A stretch of 32,417 nt of DNA from Candidatus Avimuribaculum pullicola. GTDB taxonomy: Bacteria > Bacteroidota > Bacteroidia > Bacteroidales > Muribaculaceae. The notes beneath the pieces were generated by a model, which made no database searches, was not told the origin of the DNA, and saw only the letters and a list, made by a program, of their open reading frames with translations. The stretch lies in the NCBI GenBank assembly GCA_018716295.1, contig DVKC01000048.1, forward strand, positions 1 through 32,417, in the 5' to 3' direction. Shown here one piece after another: positions 23,559 through 32,242 of this stretch. Made by a program: the position numbers and the translations under genes. Every line of letters begins with the position of its first letter. Position 1 is the first letter of the stretch.

Positions 23559-24357
23559 AACTGTATGTGCCATCGTTGTTGAAAGTAAACAGCAGGTAGA
23601 TGCGATCGTCAAGGCTTGTTGACTGGTGGTAAATTATGCCGTCGCCCATGAGGTCGTCATGCTTGAGCGAGTGACCATGGCCGTTGATGCAACATATAAG
23701 TCCAGGCAATTGTGTCATGTAGTAATGAAACACATCATCTACATTATTATTGAACACGTCGTCGCCTGGACGCGCATGCATCACACCCACCGTGCAATCA
23801 AATTCACCCATGCGGTCGGTTGCCTGGGCGGTAATAAAATCAAAATCGGGTATCGGCTCGGAATAGTCATATTCGAGCGCATTGGTGTTGAGGCACACAA
23901 ATTTCACTCTGCCCGCAATAAATGCAAAATTAGTCGCGCCATACACGGCACGAAAAGCATCACGCCCGGTACCGAGGCAGTCATGGTTGCCTATCAACGC
24001 CACATACGGCACATTCAAGTCCGACAGATAGTCACGCGCCCACGTGAATTCTTGCGTGTAGCCATATTCACTGAGGTCGCCATCGTGAATGACAAAATCT
24101 ATGTCGCCACGGCGATTGACTGTCTTGACAAAATACTGCAACTCGTCATACCAACGATGGCTATCGCCAATAACTGCTACCTTGACCGACTCTTTCCCTT
24201 GACATTGCTGCTCGATGCGCTCGATGTTTGTCGCATTTACGTCGGTTTCACCCGAAATGCGCACATCATAGGGGTGATAGTCGATAAGGTCGCATGATGC
24301 CACGACACACAACATGGCAATAATGGCCGACTTATATGTGGTAATATTAATATTCAT
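23539..24357 (-). CDS. Metallophosphoesterase lipoprotein
   Basis: The 272-residue protein starts at the ATG 24357 and has a lipoprotein signal (about 1-22, VVASC). The calcineurin-like metal-binding motifs appear in order: IGDSHRW (DxH), FVIHDGDLSEYG (GDL), LIGNHD (GNHD), a later His in VGVMHARPG, and INGHGHS (GHxH). It should be a binuclear-metal phosphoesterase anchored in the periplasm or at the cell surface; the substrate is unknown. It is divergent from the flippase gene at 24481 and overlaps the hypothetical gene at 22887-23558. Confidence 0.85.
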   Translation of the reverse strand: MNINITTYKSAIIAMLCVVASCDLIDYHPYDVRISGETDVNATNIERIEQQCQGKESVKVAVIGDSHRWYDELQYFVKTVNRRGDIDFVIHDGDLSEYGYTQEFTWARDYLSDLNVPYVALIGNHDCLGTGRDAFRAVYGATNFAFIAGRVKFVCLNTNALEYDYSEPIPDFDFITAQATDRMGEFDCTVGVMHARPGDDVFNNNVDDVFHYYMTQLPGLICCINGHGHSLKHDDLMGDGIIYHQSTSLDDRIYLLFTFNNDGTYSYEEVAF

Positions 24358-24468
24358 CTGCAATATGCCGGGGGATTGATTATACGCGGCAAAATTATGA
24401 AAAAAATCATATTGAATGTGCCGACTGCCCCAATAGGGATATTATTACGGAAAAATGTAATATTTTAG

Positions 24469-24476
24469 TAATTTTG
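24469..24476 (+). promoter_or_regulatory. Promoter box four bases from a start codon
   Basis: TAATTTTG is an exact TAnnTTTG box that ends only 4 bases before the ATG at 24481. In Bacteroidetes, transcription starts a few bases after this box, so the mRNA would begin at or next to the ATG (leaderless). No good TTTG element lies 19-20 bases upstream, which lowers confidence. Confidence 0.35.
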
Positions 24477-24480
24477 CCAC

Positions 24481-25929
24481 ATGGAAGAAGAAAGCCTGAA
24501 ATTCAAAACTGCACAAACACTCAAGTGGAACACCATCGACCGATTATCGTCACAAGTGTTGTATGCCGTCACGGGTATCGTACTTGCCAACCTGCTTGCA
24601 CCCGAGGAGTTTGGACTTGTCGGTGCAGTGCTCGTTTTCCAGGCATTTGCGGCACTATTCATCGATAGCGGCTTCTCCAACGCCCTTGTGCAGAAAAAGT
24701 CACCCACCGAAACCGATTATTGCACCGTATTATACTTCAACTTGTGCATGAGCGTGGCCATATATGCCGTGCTGTGGTTTTGCGCACCGCTCATCGACGA
24801 CTTGTTTGGTGCCGCAGGGCGGCTCGTAGCTCCCGCGCGCGTGATGTTCTTGTCGTTTGTAATCAACGCCACGGCAATAGTGCAGACCAACCGCCTCACC
24901 AAGCGCATGGACGTGAAAATGATAGCCGTCAGCAACACCGTGGGTTTGGTTGCAAGCGGCGCAGTTGGAATATGGCTGGCATTGGCCGGCATGGGGGCTT
25001 GGGCAATAGTGTGGCAGACAATAGTGCTGGCCGCCGTCAAGTCGCTGTTGCTGTGGTGCACGTCGCACTGGTGGCCGCGCGAGCGTTTCAGCCTCGCCTC
25101 GTTGCGCTCGATATTCAAGGTCGGTGCCGGAATTATGGCAAGTTCGTTTCTCAACATATTGTTCCAGAATATTTACTCATTTATCATAGGGGCATACTAC
25201 AACTTGTCGAAATTGGGCTACTATACTCAGGCCGACAAATGGAGCAAAATGGGCGTATCGTCGCTTTCGCAAGTAGTGACAGCTTCGTTCTTGCCAATAC
25301 TGAGCGGTTGCCAAGACAATCTGGAACGATTCCACCGCATGATGTCCAAGACCCACAAATTCACGGCCTACATTGTGTTTCCCTCGATGCTGCTGCTTGC
25401 CGCCATAGCCACACCATTGTTCCACCTGCTTTTCGGCGAGAAGTGGGACGAAGCCATACCACTATTCCAAATGCTGGTAGTGCGTGGCATCTTCGTGGTG
25501 CTGACATCGCTCTACAACAACCACATCATAGCACTCGGGGCGGCGCGGCGCATGGTCTATTCCGAAGCCGTCAAGGACACTCTTGCCATCGTGGCCATCA
25601 TAGCCACTTTGCCTTTTGGCATTGGCTGGCTTGTCGGCGGGCAAGTCATTGCCACAGTGGTATATTTTGTATATGCCGTATGGCTCGTATCAAGCACCAC
25701 GCAATACAGTTCATGGACTATGGCCAAGGAGTTGCTGCCCTACGTCGCACTGTCGCTACTGTCGCTTGTGCCAGTGACGCTGTTGCCGCTGCTGTTGCAC
25801 CACCCGCTGCCACTGCTCGCAGCTCAAGTGGTTGCATTCACTGCCGTTTACCTGGCAGCCAACAGCCTGTTGCACTCCCGCATCCAGCAAGAAGTGCTTG
25901 CCTACCTCCTCCACCGCAAAATCCAGTAA
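24481..25929 (+). CDS. Lipopolysaccharide/oligosaccharide flippase (Wzx/WzxC-type)
   Basis: The 482-residue polytopic protein has about 12-14 membrane segments and the WzxC/TuaB-type N-terminus: LKWNTIDRLSSQVLYAVTGIVLANLLAPEE is the typical start, and the stretch GFSNALVQKKSPTETDYCTV is a family hallmark. A QTNRLTKRMDVK region and the HKFTAYIVFPSMLLLAAIATPLFHLLFGEKW segment follow. Such proteins move lipid-linked glycans across the inner membrane. It stands alone, with no glycosyltransferases nearby. It is only distantly related to the other flippase at 2011-3489. Confidence 0.9.
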   Translation: MEEESLKFKTAQTLKWNTIDRLSSQVLYAVTGIVLANLLAPEEFGLVGAVLVFQAFAALFIDSGFSNALVQKKSPTETDYCTVLYFNLCMSVAIYAVLWFCAPLIDDLFGAAGRLVAPARVMFLSFVINATAIVQTNRLTKRMDVKMIAVSNTVGLVASGAVGIWLALAGMGAWAIVWQTIVLAAVKSLLLWCTSHWWPRERFSLASLRSIFKVGAGIMASSFLNILFQNIYSFIIGAYYNLSKLGYYTQADKWSKMGVSSLSQVVTASFLPILSGCQDNLERFHRMMSKTHKFTAYIVFPSMLLLAAIATPLFHLLFGEKWDEAIPLFQMLVVRGIFVVLTSLYNNHIIALGAARRMVYSEAVKDTLAIVAIIATLPFGIGWLVGGQVIATVVYFVYAVWLVSSTTQYSSWTMAKELLPYVALSLLSLVPVTLLPLLLHHPLPLLAAQVVAFTAVYLAANSLLHSRIQQEVLAYLLHRKIQ

Positions 25930-25966
25930 TAATTATATTGAAACAAATTTTAATTCTATACTTGAT

Positions 25967-26413
25967 ATGAAAATCTTAATTTCTTTCTTAATCGGCTTGG
26001 TAATAAGTACCATGGCGTATGCACAAACACCATATAAGGTATATTGCACTCTAATGGGTAACGAAAAAGACCTGAAAAACAATCGTGTTTCCCTCTCTAT
26101 TGACTATGGACAAGATAGTTTCAAGGACAATAAGTTGGTCGATGCCGCTGGCAAAGAAATCAAATTTAATACCATGGTTTCGGCAATGAATTATATGTCA
26201 AAACGTGGTTGGAATTACGAAGGATGTTATAATTCAAAAGACCAAATATGGGGCGGACTTATCTTTGTGTGGATAATGTCAAAAGAAGTGACTTCTGACG
26301 AACAAATCACAGAAGGATTCATGACGAAACGCATGTTTAAAGAATTGAAATCCGAGGCAAAAAAGCGGCAAGAGGCACAATCCCAAGAATCAAACGACAC
26401 TGCCACCGACTAA
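25967..26413 (+). CDS. Small secreted protein of unknown function
   Basis: From the ATG at 25967 the product has 148 residues, with a clear signal peptide (MKILISFLIGLVISTMAYAQ). The mature part has an IDYGQDSF stretch, a MNYMSKRGWNYEGCYN segment and a highly charged C-terminal tail ending SNDTATD. An in-frame extension into the flippase gene was rejected because it would bury the signal peptide. I recall similar short secreted proteins in gut Bacteroidales but no assigned function. The gene is more AT-rich than its neighbours and stands alone. Confidence 0.75.
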   Translation: MKILISFLIGLVISTMAYAQTPYKVYCTLMGNEKDLKNNRVSLSIDYGQDSFKDNKLVDAAGKEIKFNTMVSAMNYMSKRGWNYEGCYNSKDQIWGGLIFVWIMSKEVTSDEQITEGFMTKRMFKELKSEAKKRQEAQSQESNDTATD

Positions 26414-26466
26414 ACCCGAATCGCATTATATTTTATACTGACAGGGACTAAAAAGCCTTTGCCTTA

Positions 26467-26601
26467 CACATTTTGCGGGCTAATAACCATTTTTTGGCTA
26501 TAATATACCACATAATGGAATAAGCGATAACGAACGTAACCAGCAGGTAATTGTCCACTTTCACAGGGCTGTAGAGATGCGGCTATGTAGAAGCTGTTTT
26601 T
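26467..26601. repeat. Decayed remnants of the palindromic repeats
   Basis: 26467-26500 matches the CATTTTGCGG-CTAAT-CC arm of the foldback family. 26524-26586 resembles the long MITE core (GCGATAACGAACGTAACC, then GTAGAGATGCGGC), and AGAAGCTGTTTTT at 26589-26601 repeats the terminator motif at 7575. The gap 26414-26718 otherwise holds only the promoter of the mce operon. Confidence 0.45.
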
Positions 26602-26626
26602 GGCGGCAGTTTGGCTGTATTTTATT

Positions 26627-26657
26627 TTTGGTAATTGGCGATTTTGCAGTACATTTG
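26627..26657 (+). promoter_or_regulatory. Promoter of the methylmalonyl-CoA decarboxylase operon
   Basis: TTTG (26627-26630), 19 bases, TACATTTG (26650-26657): both elements match the Bacteroidetes consensus exactly. The first ATG of the operon is at 26719, giving a leader of about 55 bases. Confidence 0.7.
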
Positions 26658-26718
26658 CAAGGAAGTATATCCTTACATGGACTAAACAAAATTTATTAAC
26701 TTTTTAAATATATCTATT

Positions 26719-27141
26719 ATGAACATTTCGCATATCGAACATGTGGGTATAGCCGTAACAAGTCTTGAAGAAGCCATACCTTTCTACGAGAACATTTTGG
26801 GCGTTAAATGCTTTGCCATAGAAGAAGTTGCCGACCAAAAAGTAAAAACTGCTTTCTTCAAAGTAGGCCAAACCAAAATCGAATTGCTCGAAGCTACTGC
26901 CGAAGACAGCGCGATAGCCAAGTATATCGCTTCGAACGGCGGTCGTGGCGGCATACAACACATCGCTTTTGCCGTTGAAGACGGTGTTGCCAATGCTCTC
27001 GCCGAAGCCGAGGGCAAGGGTGTGCGCCTCATCGACAAAGCTCCTCGCAAAGGTGCCGAAGGCTTGAACATCGCATTCTTGCACCCGAAATCGACATGCG
27101 GCGCACTTGTGGAACTGTGTGAAGACCCCAACAAGAAATAA
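26719..27141 (+). CDS. mce: Methylmalonyl-CoA epimerase
   Basis: The 140-residue VOC-fold enzyme interconverts the (R) and (S) forms of methylmalonyl-CoA, linking the B12-dependent mutase product to the decarboxylase encoded just downstream. It has the typical start ISHIEHVGIAV with a metal-binding His, the internal repeat GGIQHIAFAVED with a second His, and C-terminal GALVELCED with a metal-binding Glu. Length and motifs are complete. It opens a five-gene operon, and mmdA begins 36 bases later. The mutase genes are not in this window. Confidence 0.95.
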   Translation: MNISHIEHVGIAVTSLEEAIPFYENILGVKCFAIEEVADQKVKTAFFKVGQTKIELLEATAEDSAIAKYIASNGGRGGIQHIAFAVEDGVANALAEAEGKGVRLIDKAPRKGAEGLNIAFLHPKSTCGALVELCEDPNKK

Positions 27142-27177
27142 GTTTCTAAATCAGACTATTTTATTACAAGATAAAAC

Positions 27178-28791
27178 ATGAGCACTCAACTCGAAAAAGT
27201 ACAAGAGCTGATAAGGTTTCGTGAAGAAGCCCGTTTGGGTGGCGGTGAAAAAGCTATCCAAAAACAGCACGACAAAGGTAAATATACTGCACGTGAACGC
27301 ATAGCACAACTCGTTGACGAGGGCAGTTTTGAAGAACTCGACATGTTTGTGCGCCACCGTTGCACCAACTTCGGACAAGAAAAGAAATCTTTCCCTGGCG
27401 ACGGCGTTGTAACAGGATATGGCACTATCGAAGGCCGCCTGGTATATGTATTCGCTCAAGACTTCACTGTTTTTGGCGGCTCGCTGTCCGAAACCATGGC
27501 ACAGAAGATTTGCAAAATCATGGACATGGCCATGAAGATGGGCGCACCTGTAATCGGGCTTAACGACTCGGGCGGTGCCCGCATACAGGAGGGTATCAAT
27601 GCCCTTGCTGGATATGCCGAGATTTTCCAACGCAATATCCTTGCTTCGGGCGTAGTTCCCCAGATTTCGGCTATCCTCGGCCCTTGCGCTGGCGGTGCAG
27701 TTTATTCACCTGCATTGACCGACTTCACCATCATGGCAAAGGGTATTTCATACATGTTCCTCACTGGGCCTAAAGTTGTCAAGACCGTTACCGGCGAAGA
27801 CGTGACACAAGAAGCCCTTGGCGGTGCCGAGGTACATGCATCCAAGTCGGGTGTGGCTCACTTCGCTGCCGAAGACGGCGAAGAGGCTATCAAGATCATT
27901 CGCAAGCTCATCAGCTTCATTCCACAAAACAATCTTGAAGAAACGCCGCTCGTCACTTGCACCGACCCTATCGACCGCCTCGAAGACTCGCTCAACGACA
28001 TCATACCCGAACAAGCCAACGTGGCTTACGACATGTATGAAGTGATAGGCGCAATCATCGACAACGGCGAGTTCCTCGAAGTGTCGCGCGACTATGCCAA
28101 GAACATTATCATCGGTTTCGCCCGCTTCAACGGTCAGTCGGTGGGTATCGTTGCCAACCAGCCTAAATACCTCGCTGGCGTGCTCGACTGCAACGCTTCG
28201 CGCAAGGCCGCACGCTTCGTGCGCTTCTGCGACGCATTCAATATTCCTATCGTTTCGCTCGTCGATGTTCCTGGCTTCCTGCCTGGCACAGGACAAGAGT
28301 ACAATGCCGTAATCTTGCACGGTGCCAAGTTGCTTTATGCATACGGCGAAGCCACTGTGCCAAAAGTCACTGTAACACTGCGCAAGAGCTATGGCGGTAG
28401 CCACATCGTGATGAGCTGTAAGCAGTTGCGTGGCGACATGAACTATGCTTGGCCTACTGCCGAAATCGCCGTTATGGGTGCTGCCGGTGCTGCCGAAGTG
28501 CTCTATGCCAGCGATGCAAAGAAGGCAAAAGATGCTGCCAAGGCTGCCAAGGAGGCAGGCAAGCCCGAAGAAGCCGAAAAGATTATGGCCGACTTCAAGC
28601 AATATATCATTGAAAAGGAAAAGGAATACAACGACCTCTTCTGCAATCCTTACAATGCCGCCAAGTATGGCTACATCGACGACGTGATCGAGCCGCGCAA
28701 CACGCGCTTCCGCATCATTCGCGCCCTGCAACAGTTGCAGACCAAGAAAGTCGCCAACCCTGCCAAGAAGCATGGCAACATTCCTTTGTAA
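27178..28791 (+). CDS. mmdA: Methylmalonyl-CoA decarboxylase alpha (carboxyltransferase) subunit
   Basis: The 537-residue acyl-CoA carboxyltransferase (crotonase-like double domain) moves the carboxyl group from methylmalonyl-CoA to biotin. Family signatures are visible: [37 protein letters not shown] (oxyanion-hole Gly pair), [16 protein letters not shown], and in the second half [18 protein letters not shown] and [15 protein letters not shown]. The operon context (epimerase, OadG-like, biotin carrier, beta subunit) separates it from propionyl-CoA carboxylase beta. Codon use is strongly biased, as expected of a highly expressed gene. Confidence 0.93.
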   Translation: MSTQLEKVQELIRFREEARLGGGEKAIQKQHDKGKYTARERIAQLVDEGSFEELDMFVRHRCTNFGQEKKSFPGDGVVTGYGTIEGRLVYVFAQDFTVFGGSLSETMAQKICKIMDMAMKMGAPVIGLNDSGGARIQEGINALAGYAEIFQRNILASGVVPQISAILGPCAGGAVYSPALTDFTIMAKGISYMFLTGPKVVKTVTGEDVTQEALGGAEVHASKSGVAHFAAEDGEEAIKIIRKLISFIPQNNLEETPLVTCTDPIDRLEDSLNDIIPEQANVAYDMYEVIGAIIDNGEFLEVSRDYAKNIIIGFARFNGQSVGIVANQPKYLAGVLDCNASRKAARFVRFCDAFNIPIVSLVDVPGFLPGTGQEYNAVILHGAKLLYAYGEATVPKVTVTLRKSYGGSHIVMSCKQLRGDMNYAWPTAEIAVMGAAGAAEVLYASDAKKAKDAAKAAKEAGKPEEAEKIMADFKQYIIEKEKEYNDLFCNPYNAAKYGYIDDVIEPRNTRFRIIRALQQLQTKKVANPAKKHGNIPL

Positions 28792-28819
28792 TATCCACCC
28801 TTTCATACACATACCTAAG

Positions 28820-29764
28820 ATGAAAATAAAAGGAATAGCATTATTATTGCTGCTGTGCTTCACCGCCTCGATAGCCTCGTTCGCCCAAGGGCGCAGGGGG
28901 CTGTACATCAACGAGGTGATGGTGCAGAACGACAGCAACTATGTCGATGACTATGGTTTGAGGCACGGGTGGATAGAGCTTTACAACTCTACCTACAACC
29001 ACATGGAGATTTCTACCGTGTTCCTCACCAACGACAGCACCAACCCAACGAAATATCCCGTGCCGCGCGGCGATGTGCATACCGACATCCCTGCACGCCA
29101 GCATGTGTTGTTCTTTGCCGACAATGAGCCGAACAAGGGCACATTCCACATCAGTTTCAGCCTCACTCTGGGCAAGGAAAACTGGATAGGACTCTATGAC
29201 ACCGATGGCAAGACACTTCTCGACCAGGTATATGTCCCTGCCGACCTCAAGGCCAACCAGACCTATGCCCTGAAAGCCGATGGCGTGACTGCCGGCGATG
29301 GCAAGTTCGACCCTGCCTTCTGGGAAGTGCGTGATGGCAGCAACGAGAAGTACATCACTCCAAGCAGCAACAACGTCATAATCGATACCAACGAGAATAT
29401 CGAGAAATTCCGCACCCACGACAGCAGCGGAATCGTGATGACTATCGTTGCCATGCTCATAGTATTCTCGGCCCTGATTCTGCTCAGCTTGTGCTTCTAC
29501 CTCTTCGGCTATATCAACTCTCGGTCGGCACGCCGCAAGAAAGCGATTGCCCACCTTGGCGAGGAAGCTGGCTCGGAAGTCGCAGCCGACAAGGTTCGCC
29601 ACGACTCGGGCGAGGAAATTGCAGCCATTGCCATGGCTCTCTATGAACACCTCAACACCCACGACCTTGAAGAAACAATTCTCACAATCAACAAGGTCAA
29701 ACGCACCTATTCGCCTTGGAGTTCCAAGATTTACATGCTGCGTGAAACTCCAGTACGTCGCTAA
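28820..29764 (+). CDS. OadG-like subunit fused to a lamin-tail domain
   Basis: From the ATG at 28820 the product has 314 residues. A signal peptide (about 1-23, ending SFAQ) leads into a lamin-tail-domain-like module (about 27-165: LYINEVMVQNDSNYVDDYG, RHGWIELYNST, NWIGLYDTDGKTLLDQVYVP). A single membrane segment follows (about 205-235, IVMTIVAMLIVFSALILLSL), then a cytoplasmic tail typical of Bacteroidetes OadG proteins (EEIAAIAMALYEHL ... YSPWSSKIYMLRETP). OadG-type gamma subunits assemble the sodium pump. Gene order fits that role. The extracytoplasmic lamin-tail module is an unusual addition. Confidence 0.85.
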   Translation: MKIKGIALLLLLCFTASIASFAQGRRGLYINEVMVQNDSNYVDDYGLRHGWIELYNSTYNHMEISTVFLTNDSTNPTKYPVPRGDVHTDIPARQHVLFFADNEPNKGTFHISFSLTLGKENWIGLYDTDGKTLLDQVYVPADLKANQTYALKADGVTAGDGKFDPAFWEVRDGSNEKYITPSSNNVIIDTNENIEKFRTHDSSGIVMTIVAMLIVFSALILLSLCFYLFGYINSRSARRKKAIAHLGEEAGSEVAADKVRHDSGEEIAAIAMALYEHLNTHDLEETILTINKVKRTYSPWSSKIYMLRETPVRR

Positions 29765-29800
29765 TAGTTAAAACACTTACAAAATAGAAGAATACTAAAA

Positions 29801-30229
29801 ATGAAAATCTATAAGTACAAAATCAACGGTAATGACTACAAGGTTGCCGTTGGCGATATTGAAAACAACATCGCACAGATTGAAGTTAACGGCGTACCCT
29901 ACAAGGTGGAGCTTGAAGAGAAGAAAGCTCCGACGGTAAAGGCTGTACGTCCTGTTGCCGCTCCACGCACCGAGTCGGGACAAAAGATTATCAGCAAGCC
30001 GTCGGTACAAACATCGGCTTCCACCATCAAGTCGCCCCTGCCTGGCGTGATTGTTGACATCCGCGTCAAGGTGGGCGACACGCTCAAGAGCGACGACGTG
30101 GTGGTTATCCTCGAAGCAATGAAAATGGAAAACGACATCCATGCTGGAAAGAGCGGTGTGGTGAAAGCTATTAACGTAAACAAGGGCGACTCGGTGCTCG
30201 AAGGTACCGACCTCGTCACAATAGAATAA
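29801..30229 (+). CDS. Biotin carboxyl carrier subunit of methylmalonyl-CoA decarboxylase
   Basis: The 142-residue protein has an N-terminal beta segment (about 1-45), a Pro/Ala/Val-rich linker, and a biotinyl domain (about 75-142) with the biotinylation motif EAMKMEND, in which the central Lys receives biotin. The carrier shuttles carboxyl groups from the alpha subunit to the membrane beta subunit. It lies between the OadG-like and beta-subunit genes, 7 bases before the latter. Confidence 0.94.
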   Translation: MKIYKYKINGNDYKVAVGDIENNIAQIEVNGVPYKVELEEKKAPTVKAVRPVAAPRTESGQKIISKPSVQTSASTIKSPLPGVIVDIRVKVGDTLKSDDVVVILEAMKMENDIHAGKSGVVKAINVNKGDSVLEGTDLVTIE

Positions 30230-30236
30230 TCCCATT

Positions 30237-31394
30237 ATGGAACTGGATTTAGCGCAATTCTTGACCAGTAATTTCCAACAGTTTTGGGAATTTACGGGCT
30301 TCCACAATGTCACCTACGAGCACTTGATAATGATATGCGTGGGCTTGTTCTTCATGTACTTGGCTATCAAGAAGGACTTCGAGCCTATGTTGCTGGTGCC
30401 CATCGGCTTTGGCATTCTTGTAGGAAACATCCCATTCCAAATGGGTAACGAGATAGGTATTTATGAAGAAGGGTCGGTACTCAACATTCTGTATAACGGT
30501 GTGCGTGCCGGCTGGTATCCGCCGCTCATCTTCCTCGGCATCGGCGCAATGACCGACTTCTCGGCACTGCTCGCCAATCCAAAGTTGATGCTTGTGGGCG
30601 CTGCCGCCCAGTTTGGTATCTTCGGTGCCTACATGGTGGCCCTGTGGCTCGGGTTCATGCCCGACCAGGCTGCAGCCATCGCCATCATCGGTGGTGCCGA
30701 CGGCCCGACAGCTATCTTCCTTTCGTCAAAACTGGCACCAAACTTGATGGGCGCAATCGCCGTGTCGGCATATTCCTACATGGCCCTCGTGCCTGTTATC
30801 CAGCCGCCAATCATGCGCTTGTTCACCACCAAGAAAGAACGCCTCATACGCATGAAGCCGGCTCGCGCCGTGTCGCAAAACGAGAAAATACTTTTCCCGA
30901 TTTTCGGTTTGTTGCTCACTTGCTTCTTCGTTCCTTCGGGTCTTCCGCTGCTGGGTATGCTCTTCTTCGGCAACCTGCTGCGTGAGAGCGGCGTAACCAC
31001 TCGCCTCGCCAAGACTGCAAGCAACGCCCTCACCGACATCGTGACCATGCTGCTGGGCTTGACCGTGGGCGCATCAACGCAAGCATCGGAGTTCCTCACA
31101 AAGGAAACAATCCTTATCTTCGCACTCGGCTTCATGGCATTCGTCATCGCTTCGGCTTCGGGTGTGCTCTTTGTGAAGTTCTTCAACCTGTTCCTCGGCA
31201 AAGACAAGAAAATCAACCCGCTCATCGGTAACGCCGGCGTATCGGCAGTGCCAATGTCGGCTCGTATTTCCAACAACATGGGACTCAAGTACGACCCGTC
31301 GAACTACCTGCTCATGCACGCAATGGGCCCGAACGTGGCTGGCGTGATCGGCTCGGCAGTTGCCGCCGGTGTGCTGCTCGGCTTCCTCGGATAA
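30237..31394 (+). CDS. mmdB: Sodium-pumping decarboxylase beta subunit
   Basis: The 385-residue integral membrane protein of the OadB/MmdB/GcdB family decarboxylates carboxybiotin and exports Na+. Diagnostic stretches are [17 protein letters not shown] (conserved Asp in the transport path), [17 protein letters not shown], and [18 protein letters not shown] with [24 protein letters not shown] at the end. About nine to eleven membrane helices are predicted. It is the last gene of the operon and is followed 26 bases later by a strong terminator. Confidence 0.95.
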   Translation: MELDLAQFLTSNFQQFWEFTGFHNVTYEHLIMICVGLFFMYLAIKKDFEPMLLVPIGFGILVGNIPFQMGNEIGIYEEGSVLNILYNGVRAGWYPPLIFLGIGAMTDFSALLANPKLMLVGAAAQFGIFGAYMVALWLGFMPDQAAAIAIIGGADGPTAIFLSSKLAPNLMGAIAVSAYSYMALVPVIQPPIMRLFTTKKERLIRMKPARAVSQNEKILFPIFGLLLTCFFVPSGLPLLGMLFFGNLLRESGVTTRLAKTASNALTDIVTMLLGLTVGASTQASEFLTKETILIFALGFMAFVIASASGVLFVKFFNLFLGKDKKINPLIGNAGVSAVPMSARISNNMGLKYDPSNYLLMHAMGPNVAGVIGSAVAAGVLLGFLG

Positions 31395-31419
31395 AGACAC
31401 TACAACCCTACCATAACAG

Positions 31420-31457
31420 CAGGAGCGAGGCCGTAGCCCCGCTCCTGTTTTTTTTTG
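31420..31457 (+). terminator. Intrinsic terminator of the decarboxylase operon
   Basis: CAGGAGCG (31420-31427) pairs perfectly with CGCTCCTG (31440-31447), with an inner GGC/GCC pairing, and is followed by nine T (31448-31456). Confidence 0.92.
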
Positions 31458-31464
31458 TTTAGCC

Positions 31465-31514
31465 AAATCGGCCATTAGCTTTTATGTCGATTTTAACTCA
31501 TTTTGCGATCTACC
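31465..31514. repeat. Partial copy of the foldback repeat
   Basis: AGCCAAATCGGCCATTAG (about 31465-31482) matches the left arm of the 190-bp foldback repeat, and CATTTTGCGATCTA (about 31500-31513) matches the start of its right arm, after which the match stops. A right-arm-like sequence (CTAATGGTCGCTTTGGG) occurs at about 31721-31737, inside the neighbouring MITE copy. Confidence 0.5.
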
Positions 31515-31541
31515 ACTTTGTGCTTAGGACAACCGACAAAT

Positions 31542-31757
31542 TTCATTTAAGTCCGATAGGTCATTAGAATAAGCCCCGGAGGGGCTGCACCATGCATAAC
31601 TGCGGGTGGAGCGAGCAATAGCGAACGAAACCTGCAGAAAGGCAAACACATACACTAAGCGGCTTCGGAGATGCCGCACTTTGTTGCTACCCACGTGCGA
31701 CACCTCTGTATATCTACCTCTAATGGTCGCTTTGGGGGCTTAAACGAAAGAGCCGCG
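31542..31757. mobile_element. MITE-like element, decayed long form
   Basis: The right end GAAAGAGCCGCGC and the internal stretch 31592-31684 match the long copy at the left edge of the window, including the GCGGCTTCGGAGATGCCGC arm, but the second inner arm has decayed to GTGCGACACCTCTG. The left terminal repeat is shortened by about nine bases (begins TTCATTTAAG). CCGACAAAT occurs on both sides (31533-31541 and 31758-31766), consistent with a target duplication. No protein is encoded. This accounts for most of the gap 31395-31771. Confidence 0.7.
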
Positions 31758-31771
31758 CCGACAAATACTCA

Positions 31772-32122
31772 TTACACTACCAACAACAACCACAACAGCA
31801 CCAAAACCACACAAATAAATATACTGTAACTGCCCTTCTTTAAGACCATGGCATTTGAAAAACATTCATCGCGCTGCCTCAACGAATAAATATGGCACAG
31901 GCACACGACAGCCGATAAAACGGCAACCACACCGACAATCGCCGTTTCATAACCAGTATCAAAGAAAATGGGTACCTGTAAAGCAAAAAATATCCCAAGC
32001 CTCATTTCATTTCGGTTATCAGTCACCTTCTGTGCAAATCTGCTGAAATCCATAAATCCCACATTTTTTATTATTTCCAAAACCAAAGCCCCGAACAGCA
32101 CGGCTCTTTCATTTAAACTCAA
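31772..32122 (-). pseudogene. Small membrane-protein reading frame, 5' part disrupted by a MITE
   Basis: The reading frame encodes up to 116 residues with hydrophobic segments near the start (LFGALVLEIIKNVGF), in the middle (AIVGVVAVLSAVVCLCHIYS) and at the C-terminus (SIFICVVLVLLWLLLVV). The first residues come from the MITE end. Removing the element and one copy of its 7-base flank extends the frame upstream (CFFAVISLFGALVL) to a stop at 32298-32300, with no good start. A shorter form could begin at the ATG at 32053 (93 residues). The family is not recognised. It may be a relic rather than a working gene. Confidence 0.4.
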
Positions 32123-32242
32123 ATCGTCTTTAAAACAAGCCCTGGAGGGGCTATACCATGCTTAACCGCAGCCCCTCCAGGGCAATTCTGCATCTACTAT
32201 TAGAACCCATTGGAGGGTAAAAGAAAGAGCCGTGCCTGAACA
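32091..32242. mobile_element. MITE-like element, short form, with 7-bp imperfect target duplication
   Basis: The element is 32098-32235 (138 bp). Its ends GCACGGCTCTTTC and GAAAGAGCCGTGC are perfect 13-base inverted repeats. It is flanked by CCGAACA (32091-32097) and CTGAACA (32236-32242), a 6/7 match. It lacks the long palindromic core: CCATGCTTAACCGCAG runs directly into CCCCTCCAGGG. It lies within a membrane-protein reading frame on the minus strand. The remaining 32243-32417 shows no gene that I can support. Confidence 0.8.

Noticed and set aside
24720..25970. A 416-codon open frame overlapping the flippase in another frame
   Set aside because: It is rich in His, Arg and Ala with no domain logic; the flippase frame has clear membrane segments and family motifs.
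27748..28938. A 396-codon minus-strand open frame opposite mmdA
   Set aside because: It is a shadow frame caused by the strongly biased codon use of mmdA; mmdA has all family motifs and the operon reads on the plus strand.
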